Shown: positions 9,593 through 19,186, counted from the stretch's first letter. The stretch: DNA of 64,000 nt from Clostridium fessum (GCF_003024715.1 NZ_PYLO01000004.1:186001-250000), one strand, 5' to 3'. Numbers and translations are program-made. The notes: generated by a model from the sequence alone, not told the origin.

Positions 9593-11380
9593 TTACAATT
9601 TTAACAAGTCCTCGGAAACAATTTTTCGATAATAATTTTTCGCATACCGGTACATCACGATCGTGTAATCGCCAAATTCGCGTCCTTCCATACTCTTGAA
9701 GACCGCCCAGAGCGCCCACAGGAAACCGCCGAGCGCCGCATAGGCATACGTGACAAAGCGTTCTTCGTCTGATGGGGCGTGCTGGAGGTATTCTTCCAGA
9801 AGGTGGTCAAGCTCTTCCTGTGAATAATATGAATAAATACTGCACATCGCAATATCAATGAGCGGATCGCACATGCCTGCATACTCCCAGTCGATCAGAC
9901 GCAGGGAGTCGTCCGGCAGAAACAGGAAATTGTCCGCAACTGAGTCAATATGGGAGAGGCAGCAAGGACGTTCCAGTGTATCCAGCCGATCCATCAGTTC
10001 ATTCATCCGGGCGCGGACCGCCGGGTAGTCCTCGAACAGCATTTCCTCATGTCCGCGGCAGATCTTCTCATAAAAATCAATCCGTTCCCGGATGCGGAAC
10101 GTGTGCGGAACCGTCACGCCGGAATGATGCAGCTTCCGCAGCATCTCCATGCAGGCGGCCATCTCCTGCGGGTTCTTTGCATCCGCATTCCGAGCGCCCT
10201 CATAATACTGGGCGATCTTGTAGCCGGTTTTTCCGTCAAAATACAAAATATGTTCGGTAATGCCAAGCGGTGTGACCGCCTTGTAAACAGCCTCCTCCTC
10301 TTTTCGGTTAATCAGAAATTCTGTTCCCGGACCCGGAATGCGGCAGATATAATGTTTTCCATCCAGTTCAAACAGGAACGACTGGTTTGTCATACCAGAT
10401 TTGAGACAGCGGATGTTGTGTATCGCTTCCTCTTTTACATTGAAAACGTGTGCGACCAGCTGCATGGCGGCATTGTCCGAATGATTCTGATATTTCGGAT
10501 CAAACAGGCGCAGTTCTTCCAGGTTTTCAAACTCATAGACCTGATCCGCCGGCTGGCAGTTCATCGAAAAATCCAGTTCTTTGATATGATCGACGACAAC
10601 CTGTTCCCAGTACCATTGTTCTGTGCCAGGCTGATGATAGGCTTCCTCAATGAGCGGAATCAGCTGGTTGGAAAAATCACGCGAGAGGAACGCAGGTCCA
10701 TACATGACCCAGGAATCATGCCCACCGACCTGCACCGATGTGATGCGCCCCTTTTTATTAGAAGAAAGACACCACTCAGACGTTTCACCGTCCATGTAAA
10801 CGGAAGAGTACCACGCGCCGCACTCATACTTATGGTACATATTATTTCGAATCCAGTTGTCCGAGACAAGCAGATACATATTGCGGCCGCGGAACAGCTC
10901 GCGGGCATGGTAGATCGTAGCCAGATTATTTTTGGTGGCGTACTCCGGGTTATAGAGGAGTTTGACCTGATATTTGTCGATCAGATATTCAAACTTTTCC
11001 TTTAAATAACCGACGATAATTGTGATATCCGTGATCCCCGCTTCATGGAGCTGCTTGATCTGGCGCTCAATCATCCGCTCGCCAAACACTTCCAGAAGCC
11101 CCTTCGGCGTCTCAAACGTCAGCGGCACAAACCGGGAGCCAAACCCGGCGGCGGTAATGACGGCGCCATCCACTTTAAATTGTTCCAGATACTTAAGCCC
11201 CTGTTCGGTCAGCAGATATTTCCCCGTATCCATATCTGTCATGAGGAATGCCTCCTCCAGGCAGTCCCCAAGCAATTTATTCACAGTCCCCAGGGAAAGA
11301 TTCAAAATCGAAGCAAGCTCCCGCTGGGTCACATCCGGATTCTCATAGAAACTCCGGCAGATCAGTCCATAGCGATCCAT
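9593..11380 (-). CDS. HTH / phosphocholine cytidylyltransferase / choline kinase fusion (LicC-LicA type)
   Basis: Three parts in 595 residues. Residues 1-68 form a winged-helix DNA-binding domain (DVTQRELASILNLSLGTVNKLL). Residues 71-300 form a nucleotidyltransferase with ITAAGFGSRFVPLT and TPKGLLEVFG and the metal Asp in LLVSDNW; this resembles LicC, which joins CTP and phosphocholine to CDP-choline. Residues 310-595 form a choline-kinase/APH fold with the Brenner motif SHIDSVADN (476-484) and LIDWEYAG (about 495-502), as in LicA. Together they would phosphorylate and activate choline for decorating a surface polymer. AGGAGG is placed 6 bases before ATG 11380. No lic transporter or phosphocholine transferase (LicD) gene is nearby. 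The HTH may allow self-regulation; that is inference. Confidence 0.88.
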   Translation of the reverse strand: MDRYGLICRSFYENPDVTQRELASILNLSLGTVNKLLGDCLEEAFLMTDMDTGKYLLTEQGLKYLEQFKVDGAVITAAGFGSRFVPLTFETPKGLLEVFGERMIERQIKQLHEAGITDITIIVGYLKEKFEYLIDKYQVKLLYNPEYATKNNLATIYHARELFRGRNMYLLVSDNWIRNNMYHKYECGAWYSSVYMDGETSEWCLSSNKKGRITSVQVGGHDSWVMYGPAFLSRDFSNQLIPLIEEAYHQPGTEQWYWEQVVVDHIKELDFSMNCQPADQVYEFENLEELRLFDPKYQNHSDNAAMQLVAHVFNVKEEAIHNIRCLKSGMTNQSFLFELDGKHYICRIPGPGTEFLINRKEEEAVYKAVTPLGITEHILYFDGKTGYKIAQYYEGARNADAKNPQEMAACMEMLRKLHHSGVTVPHTFRIRERIDFYEKICRGHEEMLFEDYPAVRARMNELMDRLDTLERPCCLSHIDSVADNFLFLPDDSLRLIDWEYAGMCDPLIDIAMCSIYSYYSQEELDHLLEEYLQHAPSDEERFVTYAYAALGGFLWALWAVFKSMEGREFGDYTIVMYRYAKNYYRKIVSEDLLKL

Positions 11381-11901
11381 ATAAAACCTCCTGAATTATT
11401 AAATTCTTTTATTTTTCTCTTATATATTCACGTATTTCGTCATCATTATAGATGGATAAGAGTGAAAATAGGTTCTAGTTGTTGCATGTTCAAAAAATAA
11501 AATCAAAAGTGATATATGAACATTATAGCATAAACACAGAGAAAGTAAACGGAAAAAGCAATGCTGCGGGGGAGTTACTGGGCATGTATGCGTGAACAGT
11601 GACGAAAGGCTTGATAAGGTGGTCTGTGGGAAATAAGAAACGTAAAGAATACTGGAAATACAGGCATTTTGGCGGTCAAAACAGGATTGTACAAATATAA
11701 ATACAATTACGAAACTATAAAGAATTTTCGTAAAAAATCCGTAAGAAAATGCACAGATAAATGTTATGGTATTTTGGAAAAACGTGTATTATAATGTGGG
11801 TGTATCGGAGAAAGGCAGTACTTCACAGGGAAGAGAAACATAGGAAATACAGACAATATTCCACTTCAAAATAAAAAGTTGGAAATTCTGTAAAAAAACT
11901 A
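11381..11901. other. Long intergenic region with a solo repeat end
   Basis: No gene of meaningful length was found. The AT-rich stretch holds the leader of the minus-strand licC-licA gene, a degenerate solo copy of the dispersed repeat end (about 11570-11602: GTTACTG-like start and GTGAACAGTGAC end) and a TATAAT at about 11790 without a good -35 box. Confidence 0.5.
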
Positions 11902-11930
11902 TTGATAATTTTCCATATCCGAAGTATAAT
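11902..11930 (+). promoter_or_regulatory. Promoter of repeat-protein gene A (complete -35/-10)
   Basis: TTGATA (11902-11907), 17-bp spacer, TATAAT (11925-11930). The spacer and everything downstream are shared with the leaders at 19.2, 22.0 and 23.9 kb, but only this copy has TTG at the -35 position. The homology with the other leaders starts inside this -35 box. Confidence 0.7.
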
Positions 11931-12155
11931 GATCTGGTAATGCAGTTAGGATTTCGAGAAAAAGAATTTCAAAAAGTAAAAAGGAGAGTGCATTAATTAT
12001 GAGAAAGCAGACTAAATTAGTTGCAGTACTTTCTGCAGCAGCTTTACTCGCTATGGGTGCTTCCATGACTTCTTTCGCAGCTGGTTGGGAGAAAGATGAC
12101 GCTGGAGTTTGGCACTACTATGACAGCGATGATGAGATGGTAACCGATGAGTGGA
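11905..12155 (+). repeat. Leader/signal-peptide repeat, copy A
   Basis: A stretch of about 250 bp covering promoter spacer, -10 box, 5' leader (GGTAATGCAG then AGGATTTCGAG), the ribosome-binding site AAGGAGAG and the first 50 or so codons. It is nearly identical to copy B (19031-19279, minus) and copy C (22000-22249, plus). Confidence 0.85.
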
Positions 12156-13597
12156 AGAAAGATGGCGGTAAATGGTTCCATCTTGACGAAGATGGTGAGA
12201 TGGAGACAGATACATGGGTAGATGATGACTACTATGTAGCTGAAGATGGTCATATGCTGACCAACGAGTGGAAAAAGACCATGGCTGATGAGGATGAAGA
12301 TGATCCGGAAGACGGCGGCGAGCATTGGTACTACTTCAACAACAAAGGTAAAAAAGTTACCGATACAGATAAGAAGATCAATGGCAAGACCTACTACTTC
12401 AACGAAGATGGTGAGATGCAGTATGGCTGGCACGAGGAAGACGGCAACGCATACTACTTAGGTACTGAGGACGAAGGTTGGAGAGCTGAGTCTCAGTGGC
12501 TGTGGCTTGAGAAATCCGGTAACAATGAGAACGATCTGGATGATGATGATGATCTGGAAGTAGTTCTTGATTGTTCTGAAGATGACAACTGTGATGATGA
12601 GGGTTGGTACTGGTTCCAGTCTTCTGGTAAAGCATATCATGACACAGGCAAGAAGAAAATCAACGGCAAATACTATATGTTCAACGAGCACGGTCAGATG
12701 CTGTACGAGTGGATTGATGGTAAGGCTGTTGAACAGGGTTCCAACGCACAGCTTGATGGTAACCTTGCTAAGGGCGAATTAGCTACAACCAGCGTAATGA
12801 GATACTACAACGAAGTTGAAGATGGTTCCAGAGGTAACGGCTGGTATCAGATCGACGGCGCTGAGGATCTGGATGCTGATGGTGATACAGACTGGTACTA
12901 CATCGATGACGGTGAAGTTAAATACGCTGATGGCGGTTCCAAAGACTTCGCTACTTACGATGATGACGGAGCTGTATACGTTCAGAGAATCAAAATTGAA
13001 GGTAAATACTTCTCCTTCAACGAAAAAGGTCAGATGCAGGATGGCTTACAGTACTGCCAGGCTGACGGCGGATTCTACTACTTCGATGCCAACGGCTATC
13101 AGAAGACTGGCCGCGTAACATCTGTAGAGAACGACGATGATGATTACACATTCTACTTCAACACCAAGAATGGTAAGAATGGTCTTGGCTACAATGGTCT
13201 GAAAGATGATTATCTGTACTTCAACGGTAAGAGACTGGATGCAGATGATGACTACAGACTGTACTACTATGATGGAGATATCTATCTGACCAATACCAAG
13301 GGTAAAGTTCAGAAGACCTCCAAGAAGTATGACATCGAGAACAAGGGCATCGCTGAGGATGATGTAAAAGTAGAGATCAGCGGCAAGAAAGTTGTATCCG
13401 TTACTTTAGCTAGCGGTAAGACAATCAAAGCTGAGGAGCTGATTGCTGATGCAGAAGCTCAGTTTGGTAAAGATGTTGTTACAGAGGATCAGATCGTATC
13501 TGTACCGTTCATCCAGCTGTATGATGACGATATTTATACCTACACAAATCTGGTTGGTACTAAGGCTGTTGAAGGTTGGTTAGGATTAAACAAATAA
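11999..13597 (+). CDS. Secreted acidic cell-wall-binding repeat protein A
   Basis: 532 residues: a signal peptide (MRKQTKLVAVLSAAALLAMG, cleavage near SFAA-GW at 28), then irregular CW-binding repeats with pairs such as WYYF, TYYF and YYLG, separated by very acidic Asp/Glu inserts (ENDLDDDDDLEV, EDEDDPEDGG). The last 80 residues are non-repetitive. No enzyme domain is present. It is probably a surface protein attached by its repeats to wall polymers. It is 60% or more alike over its N-terminal part to the proteins at 17639 and 22094. Base use is lower in G+C than in the flanking core genes. Two terminators follow. Of the four copies it has the only consensus-like promoter, so it is the likely expressed member. 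Confidence 0.88.
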   Translation: MRKQTKLVAVLSAAALLAMGASMTSFAAGWEKDDAGVWHYYDSDDEMVTDEWKKDGGKWFHLDEDGEMETDTWVDDDYYVAEDGHMLTNEWKKTMADEDEDDPEDGGEHWYYFNNKGKKVTDTDKKINGKTYYFNEDGEMQYGWHEEDGNAYYLGTEDEGWRAESQWLWLEKSGNNENDLDDDDDLEVVLDCSEDDNCDDEGWYWFQSSGKAYHDTGKKKINGKYYMFNEHGQMLYEWIDGKAVEQGSNAQLDGNLAKGELATTSVMRYYNEVEDGSRGNGWYQIDGAEDLDADGDTDWYYIDDGEVKYADGGSKDFATYDDDGAVYVQRIKIEGKYFSFNEKGQMQDGLQYCQADGGFYYFDANGYQKTGRVTSVENDDDDYTFYFNTKNGKNGLGYNGLKDDYLYFNGKRLDADDDYRLYYYDGDIYLTNTKGKVQKTSKKYDIENKGIAEDDVKVEISGKKVVSVTLASGKTIKAEELIADAEAQFGKDVVTEDQIVSVPFIQLYDDDIYTYTNLVGTKAVEGWLGLNK

Positions 13598-13643
13598 TTA
13601 ATCTGAATTTTATTCGATTAGTCATTTGACCTAGGATAATTGA

Positions 13644-13687
13644 GAAGCGGTATTTCAGGATATTTTCTGGAATGCCGCTTCTTTTTT
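13644..13687 (+). terminator. Intrinsic terminator of repeat-protein gene A
   Basis: Stem AGAAGCGG.. / ..CCGCTTCT with T6 tail. Confidence 0.8.
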
Positions 13688-13698
13688 AGTAAAAAGAG

Positions 13699-13737
13699 CT
13701 CCGATACCTCGAAGTGTTTCGAGATGGCGGAGTTTTT
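13699..13737 (+). terminator. Second terminator
   Basis: Stem CTCCGATACCTCGAA / TTTCGAGATGGCGGAG with a 3-nt loop and T6 tail, directly after the first terminator. The rest of the gap up to 13958 contains only the promoter of the next gene. Confidence 0.75.
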
Positions 13738-13862
13738 TATGTGGTCGCAATGTAAATGAAGCCTGTCTGTATGACTGCATTTGCCCTCTGTCAGTTAAAG
13801 AATAGAATATGCAAAACTCTCTGCAGTACTATCATTTTGAGTTTAAGCATATCTTCCAAGTC

Positions 13863-13891
13863 TTGTTTCACTGATTCTTTCATGATATGAT
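13863..13891 (+). promoter_or_regulatory. Promoter shared in sequence with the paralogue at 17410
   Basis: TTGTTT (13863-13868), 17 bp, TATGAT (13886-13891). The stretch CTTTCATGATATGATAAT followed by AAAAACA is repeated exactly before the minus-strand paralogue (17410), pointing to common regulation. A further inverted repeat (ATTATCATGAT at about 13905) lies just downstream. Confidence 0.6.
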
Positions 13892-13958
13892 AATAAAAAC
13901 AACAAATTATCATGATGTGTGATAAACGTGCAGTTTTATTAAAAAGAGAGGGAGCCAT

Positions 13959-15530
13959 ATGGGTATATATTTAAATCCCGGAAACGCAGCTTTTTCAGAA
14001 GCGGTGCATTCTCAGATCTATGTAGATAAAACAGAGCTGATTTCTTATACCAACAGTGTGCTGGCAACAAACCAGAAAAATATCTGCGTCAGCCGCCCAA
14101 GGAGATTTGGAAAATCCATTACAGCCAATATGCTGGCTGCTTATTATAGTAAGGGATGTCAGTCTGATACTTTATTTAAAGACCGAAAAATCAGCTGTTC
14201 AAAAGATTATAAAAAATATTTAAACACTTACACAACTATATTTTTAAATATCCAGGAATTTTTAAGTCGAAGCTCTAATGTAGAAGAATTGATTCAGCGG
14301 ATCCGGCGTTCACTCATGAGAGAAATTCGCCGTGAATATCCAACGATTGATTTTTATGATGAATTAGATCTGACGGAAAATATGAAGGAAATTTATGCTG
14401 AAACAAATGAGCCATTTATTATAATCATTGATGAATGGGATTGTATTTTTAGGGAATACGCAGAAGATAAAGCGGCTCAGGAACGATATCTGGATTTTCT
14501 TCGTGATTTTCTAAAGGATAAGGCACATATACATCTGGCATATATGACAGGAATATTGCCAATAAAAAAATACGGTACCCATTCTGCGCTCAATATGTTT
14601 GATGAATTCTCGATGGCAAATCCAGGTGTTCTGGCGCAATATGTCGGTTTCACAGAAAATGAGGTGCGCTGCCTCTGCTCAGATTATCAAATGGATTTGG
14701 CAGAAATCAAAGAATGGTATGATGGATATCGCTTTGAAAAAGCCTCTTCTATTTACAGTCCGCGTTCGGTTGTGGCTGCTATGACTTCTGGTATCTGCGA
14801 TTCTTATTGGAACCAGACCGAAACATTTGAGGCACTGCGCGGATATATTGACATGAATTTTGATGGGCTGAAAGACGACGTTCTCAGCATGATGGCTGGA
14901 GAAATGGTACCGGTCAATACAGGCAGTTTCAGCAATGATATGACGACATTTCACAGCGAGGATGATGTCCTGACTTTGCTGATTCATCTGGGATATCTTG
15001 GATACGATTTCAGCCATAAATCAGTTTTTATTCCGAATAATGAAATCCGTGGAGAGTTTGTAAATGCGGTTTCGGTTTCTCAATGGGGAGAGGTCTCGAA
15101 AGCATTAAAAAACTCAGCTGATTTACTTAATGCTATCTGGAGAAAAGATGAAGAAAAAGTAGCTGTCTATATGGAACAGGCTCATTTTGAAACATCCCAT
15201 TTACAGTATAATAATGAAAATGCACTGAGTTATACTGTATCACTGGCACTCTACGCTGCCAGAAACTTTTATCAGGTTTATCGTGAATTTCCATCGGGAT
15301 CTGGATTTGCAGATATAGTTTATTTACCGCGAAAAGAATTTCCGGATAAGCCAGCTTTGATTGTCGAACTAAAATGGAACAAATCGGCCGAAGGCGCAAT
15401 TCACCAGATATTAAAAAAACAATATTTCCAGAATCTGGAAGATTATTCAGGAAATATGCTGCTGGTTGGAATCAATTATGATTTAAAGACGCGAAAACAT
15501 GAATGTAAAATTTTAGAATTTAAAAAATGA
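13959..15530 (+). CDS. AAA-ATPase-like / PD-(D/E)XK nuclease-fold protein
   Basis: 523 residues. The N-terminal AAA-ATPase_like domain (about 5-220) has the P-loop RPRRFGKS (46-53) and the Walker B region FIIIIDEWD; the C-terminal domain has the PD-(D/E)XK pattern GFADIVYLPRKEF...ALIVELKWN, as in PDDEXK_9. The family is abundant in Clostridia and Bacteroidetes and its function is not established; a role in DNA or mobile-element defence has been suggested only on domain grounds. ATG 13959 has GAGGGAGC before it. It converges on a diverged paralogue (15734-17410) with which it shares its promoter sequence. The AT-rich composition differs from core genes and suggests transfer. Confidence 0.85.
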   Translation: MGIYLNPGNAAFSEAVHSQIYVDKTELISYTNSVLATNQKNICVSRPRRFGKSITANMLAAYYSKGCQSDTLFKDRKISCSKDYKKYLNTYTTIFLNIQEFLSRSSNVEELIQRIRRSLMREIRREYPTIDFYDELDLTENMKEIYAETNEPFIIIIDEWDCIFREYAEDKAAQERYLDFLRDFLKDKAHIHLAYMTGILPIKKYGTHSALNMFDEFSMANPGVLAQYVGFTENEVRCLCSDYQMDLAEIKEWYDGYRFEKASSIYSPRSVVAAMTSGICDSYWNQTETFEALRGYIDMNFDGLKDDVLSMMAGEMVPVNTGSFSNDMTTFHSEDDVLTLLIHLGYLGYDFSHKSVFIPNNEIRGEFVNAVSVSQWGEVSKALKNSADLLNAIWRKDEEKVAVYMEQAHFETSHLQYNNENALSYTVSLALYAARNFYQVYREFPSGSGFADIVYLPRKEFPDKPALIVELKWNKSAEGAIHQILKKQYFQNLEDYSGNMLLVGINYDLKTRKHECKILEFKK

Positions 15531-15558
15531 AAAGCAAGTTATTTGTCACGGCGGCAGT

Positions 15559-15591
15559 AAAAAGAGATGTTGATTGAGAAATCCTCTTTTT
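15559..15591 (+). terminator. Hairpin after the 13959 gene
   Basis: AAAAAGAG (15559-15566) / CTCTTTTT (15584-15591). Confidence 0.5.
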
Positions 15592-15651
15592 GCGGCCGAT
15601 GTGATTTGACATCCAATTCAAATCTGAATCATTAAGCTGATAGCTTGATAT

Positions 15652-15702
15652 AAGAGGACTCCGTCACTTCAGAGAAGTCTGAGGTGGCGGAGTCCTCTTT
15701 TT
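15652..15702. terminator. Bidirectional terminator between the two AAA-ATPase genes
   Basis: Strong stem AAGAGGACTCCGTCAC / GTGGCGGAGTCCTCTT followed by T residues, between converging genes. Confidence 0.8.
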
Positions 15703-15733
15703 GTCAAGGTCGAACGTTGTACCGTTTACTAAT

Positions 15734-17410
15734 TCAATCTTTCAAATATACCAGGCAGCGTTTCTTAAAAAAAGCAATTCCATAACACAAAATTTTATCA
15801 TAGGAATCCTCAAATTCTTTTGCATACATTTTTTCATCGATCTGGGCAAGTGCTTTTTGGCAGGATTGTTTCATCTGGTCAAGCGTGCTGGAATATTTCA
15901 CTTCAAAAAGGGCCAATTGTCCATTTTCAGAGTCGTAGACAATCACATCGCTTCGTCCTTCTCCATGCTCTTTATTCGACTCCACCACATAACCGGCACC
16001 AGTAAAAATACCTGCCAGAAATGCATGGTAAAAGTCTTCTCGGTAATCATGATAACTGATGGTTTTTCTTAAAAGTTTATTCATCTCATCCGTCATCCTG
16101 TCGCTGTTTCCATCCCATACCGCATGAAATAATTCTGTGCGGTTCCAATGCTTCGTTGATTCGTTAAACCATTTTATAATTGTTGACTCAAAAATATCTT
16201 TGATTTCCCTATTCGGAATCATCAACGCGGTTGTTCCATCTGGAATAGTTTCTTGAATATCCATCTCTCGAACGCGCGTCAGATAACCGGTTAAATATAA
16301 AATACTCCATAAGTTATCCTCGGAAGAATGAAGATAATCATAGGTTAAATTTTCTTCAATCTTTTGGAAAATATATCCGCCGGACAATAATTTTTCCAAT
16401 TTCATTGTGATACTGCTTCCAGCATAATCAATGAAAGAGCGAATAATTGCATTATCGCTTGTATTCTTCCAATAACTCTCAGGCTTCATGGAAAGATTAT
16501 GCTGAAGATCCCGAAGATAATTCATCACATCCCACGGGCAATATACATCAAAGCATCCGAAATGATAACCGTCATACCAGGCTTTAATTTCATCCGAATA
16601 TTCGGCAGTATTGGATTCCTTTAAAATCTGATTTACATCGTTTTGTGTAAAGCCAAAATATTCATTTAATCGAGAATCTGTGATGGTATCCGAAACAAAA
16701 TTATTGGTTCCAGTGAAGATACTTTCTTTAGCAATTTTCAAGCATCCTGTCACAACCGCAAAGCAGAGGCTGGAATTATCTTTTAATGAGGTACTCATCA
16801 TTGCTTTCATGATTTCCAGCATTTCCTGATAATACCCATTGCTGCTTGCTTTCGCAACGGGAACATCGTATTCATCCAACAAAAGAATAACTGTCTTCCC
16901 ATAATAAGCCTGCATCATTTTCATCAAAATCAGGATAGAACCCTTTACATCTGTTGCAGATGCAGTCTGATTTTTTAGTCGTTTAAAAATCTCTTTATAT
17001 GCATCGCTGACGGCATCGCTTTGCTCCAAATAAGAGTATTCGATGCATATCTGGGATATGACAAATTTCAGCATATCAAAAGCACTGTCAAATGTAATCC
17101 CATCTACATCCTTAAAGGTAATAAAAAGAGTCGGACGCTGATTCATCCATGTTTGACAAATAGCTGATTCATGACTGATTTCCAAATCTTGAAATAACGA
17201 ATGGTTATCATGTCGAATATCGAAAAAATGTTCCAGCATACTCATAGCCAGCGTCTTTCCAAATCGTCTGGGGCGAGTAATCAGCGTGACGTTTGCTGTG
17301 CTTTTCTTTAATAATTCCGAAATGAGTCCCGTTTTATCCACATAGTAATATCCATTTTCACGTATCTGAGAAAAATCCGAGACGCCAACCGGAATATTAA
17401 GATTCGTCAT
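15734..17410 (-). CDS. AAA-ATPase-like / PD-(D/E)XK nuclease-fold protein (paralogue)
   Basis: 558 residues with the same domain order as the 13959 protein: N-terminal NIPVGVSDFSQIRENGYYYVDKTG, P-loop TRPRRFGKT, Walker B VILLLDEYD, conserved KAWYDGYHFG segment, and C-terminal nuclease-fold motif GRSDVIVYDSENGQLALFEVKYS. It is clearly diverged from its partner, so this is not a recent duplication. The ribosome-binding site AAGGAG precedes ATG 17410. Its promoter TTGTTT-17-TATGAT repeats the core of the partner's promoter. The function of the family is unknown; both catalytic sites look intact. Confidence 0.85.
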   Translation of the reverse strand: MTNLNIPVGVSDFSQIRENGYYYVDKTGLISELLKKSTANVTLITRPRRFGKTLAMSMLEHFFDIRHDNHSLFQDLEISHESAICQTWMNQRPTLFITFKDVDGITFDSAFDMLKFVISQICIEYSYLEQSDAVSDAYKEIFKRLKNQTASATDVKGSILILMKMMQAYYGKTVILLLDEYDVPVAKASSNGYYQEMLEIMKAMMSTSLKDNSSLCFAVVTGCLKIAKESIFTGTNNFVSDTITDSRLNEYFGFTQNDVNQILKESNTAEYSDEIKAWYDGYHFGCFDVYCPWDVMNYLRDLQHNLSMKPESYWKNTSDNAIIRSFIDYAGSSITMKLEKLLSGGYIFQKIEENLTYDYLHSSEDNLWSILYLTGYLTRVREMDIQETIPDGTTALMIPNREIKDIFESTIIKWFNESTKHWNRTELFHAVWDGNSDRMTDEMNKLLRKTISYHDYREDFYHAFLAGIFTGAGYVVESNKEHGEGRSDVIVYDSENGQLALFEVKYSSTLDQMKQSCQKALAQIDEKMYAKEFEDSYDKILCYGIAFFKKRCLVYLKD

Positions 17411-17450
17411 AGAATCATCGCTCCTTTCGAAAAATCAGGCTGTTTTTATT

Positions 17451-17479
17451 ATCATATCATGAAAGGCTGGGGGAAACAA
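17451..17479 (-). promoter_or_regulatory. Promoter of the 17410 gene
   Basis: On the minus strand: TTGTTT (17479-17474), 17 bp, TATGAT (17456-17451), with the same CTTTCATGATATGATAAT core as at 13.88 kb. Confidence 0.6.
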
Positions 17480-17536
17480 GGTGGAGAAAGAGATTGAAAA
17501 GATAGAAAAAGTCCCCTGGGAATCACCCTAACAAAA

Positions 17537-17580
17537 AAGGGTTGTTACACCATATAAGTGCACAACCCTTTTCATTTTAT
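17537..17580 (-). terminator. Terminator of repeat-protein gene B
   Basis: Stem AAGGGTTGT / ACAACCCTT; on the minus strand it is followed by TTTTGTT. Confidence 0.7.
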
Positions 17581-17638
17581 TCAGATCTGCCACACGTTTG
17601 TGTAACAGCTCTTCTTTAAATGTTATTTGAGATATAGA

Positions 17639-19186
17639 TTATTTATTAGCTACAGCGTTCTGTGCTGCCTCGTAAGCATCTGTATTCTCGTAGTGTGTAA
17701 CGCCCAGTGCATCCTGATAAATTGCATTGTCGAACAGCTCAATCTTCGGTAATGTAGCGGCGTTCTTATAGGTGCCCTCAGAACCATCTTTAGTAGAAGA
17801 GGCAATCTCGTATGTGTTTCTGAACGTAAACTTAACGTCATCACCAAAATTTTCTACATCATACTCTTTAGAAGTAGATTTCTGAAGTTTACCTTTGTTG
17901 TTTACCAGATAGTATTTCTCGCCTACAACATAGATTCTGTAATCATCATCTGCTTCCAGTCTCTTGCCATTCCAGTAAAGGTAACCGGATTTCTCACCTG
18001 TATAACCCTGACCATTCTTACCATTCTTGGTCTCGAAGTAGTAGGTGTAGTTATCATCCTCTTCTTCAACATTAGCAATCTTGCCGGTCTTCATATAACC
18101 ATCATTGTCGAAGTAGTAGAATTTCTTATCGATCATCTGTAAACCAGTCTGCATCTGACCAATTTCATTGAAGCAGAAGTTCTTGCCATTGATCTTGATC
18201 TTCTTGGTATATACTTTAGCACCGTCATCAGTTAAGTCAGTATTGTTCTTCTCACCGTCATCAGCTTTCTTAGCCTTACCGTCTTTGAAGTAATACCAAT
18301 CGGTATCATCGCCTGCCTTAAGTGCATCAGCACCATCGATCTGATACCAGCCATCAGCTCTCCAGCCCTCTTCAACTACGTTCATGTAACGTACTTCAGA
18401 AGCGGTAGCTTCGATGGAATCGCTATCCAGTTTTGCATTGGAAGCCACGTTTGCTTTAACACCATTGATCCACTCATACAGCATCTGACCATGATTGTTG
18501 AAGTAGTAGTATTTACCGTTGATCTTTTTCTGCTTAGCGTCTTTGTACATCTTACCGTCGCTACCGAACCAGTACCAACCTTCTTCATCACACGGATCAT
18601 CATCATCCTGAGAATCATGGCTTACGGCATCTGCTGCATCTTTCTCATCATCATCTTCGGAATCCGGAGCAGCTAACCACAGCCAAGAAGAGTTGGTTCT
18701 AGCACCGTCATCCTCTTCGCCTAAGTAGTATACGTTGTTGTTAGAATCAGCATACCAACCATACTGCATTTTTCCATCTTCATCGAAGAAGTAAGTCTTG
18801 CCATTGATCTTTTTATCATCAGAAGTGGTCTTTTTACCCTTGCTGCCGAAGTAGTACCAGCTTTCGCCATCCTCGTCCGGATCATCCTGATCGTCATCGG
18901 ACACGGTCTTCTTCCACTCGTTAGTCAGCATATGACCATCTTCAGCTACATAGTAGTCATCGTCTACCCAAGAATCTGTCAGCATGTTGCCGTCATCATC
19001 CAGATAGAACCACTTACCACCGTCTTTTTTCCACTCGCCTGTTACCATCTCATCGTCGCTGTCATAGTAGTGCCAAACACCAGCGTCATCTTTCTCCCAA
19101 CCAGCTGCGAAAGAAGTCATGGAAGCACCCATAGCGAGTAAAGCTGCTGCAGAAAGTACTGCAACTAATTTAGTCTGCTTTCTCAT
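17639..19186 (-). CDS. Secreted acidic cell-wall-binding repeat protein B
   Basis: 515 residues. The signal peptide is identical to that of protein A; it is followed by CW-binding repeats (WYYFGSKGKK, KYYYFNNHGQML, KFYYFDNDGYMKTG) with Asp-rich inserts such as EDDDEKDAADA. The repeat architecture parallels protein A but the mid and C-terminal parts differ, and the C-terminus ends AAQNAVANK. The first 50 or so codons and the leader are almost the same DNA as in A and C. It lies in inverted orientation to A, with leaders outside and bodies facing each other. Its -35 box is CCGATA, so expression from this copy is doubtful. The ribosome-binding site is AAAGGAGAG. It is probably a surface protein bound through its repeats. 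Confidence 0.88.
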   Translation of the reverse strand: MRKQTKLVAVLSAAALLAMGASMTSFAAGWEKDDAGVWHYYDSDDEMVTGEWKKDGGKWFYLDDDGNMLTDSWVDDDYYVAEDGHMLTNEWKKTVSDDDQDDPDEDGESWYYFGSKGKKTTSDDKKINGKTYFFDEDGKMQYGWYADSNNNVYYLGEEDDGARTNSSWLWLAAPDSEDDDEKDAADAVSHDSQDDDDPCDEEGWYWFGSDGKMYKDAKQKKINGKYYYFNNHGQMLYEWINGVKANVASNAKLDSDSIEATASEVRYMNVVEEGWRADGWYQIDGADALKAGDDTDWYYFKDGKAKKADDGEKNNTDLTDDGAKVYTKKIKINGKNFCFNEIGQMQTGLQMIDKKFYYFDNDGYMKTGKIANVEEEDDNYTYYFETKNGKNGQGYTGEKSGYLYWNGKRLEADDDYRIYVVGEKYYLVNNKGKLQKSTSKEYDVENFGDDVKFTFRNTYEIASSTKDGSEGTYKNAATLPKIELFDNAIYQDALGVTHYENTDAYEAAQNAVANK

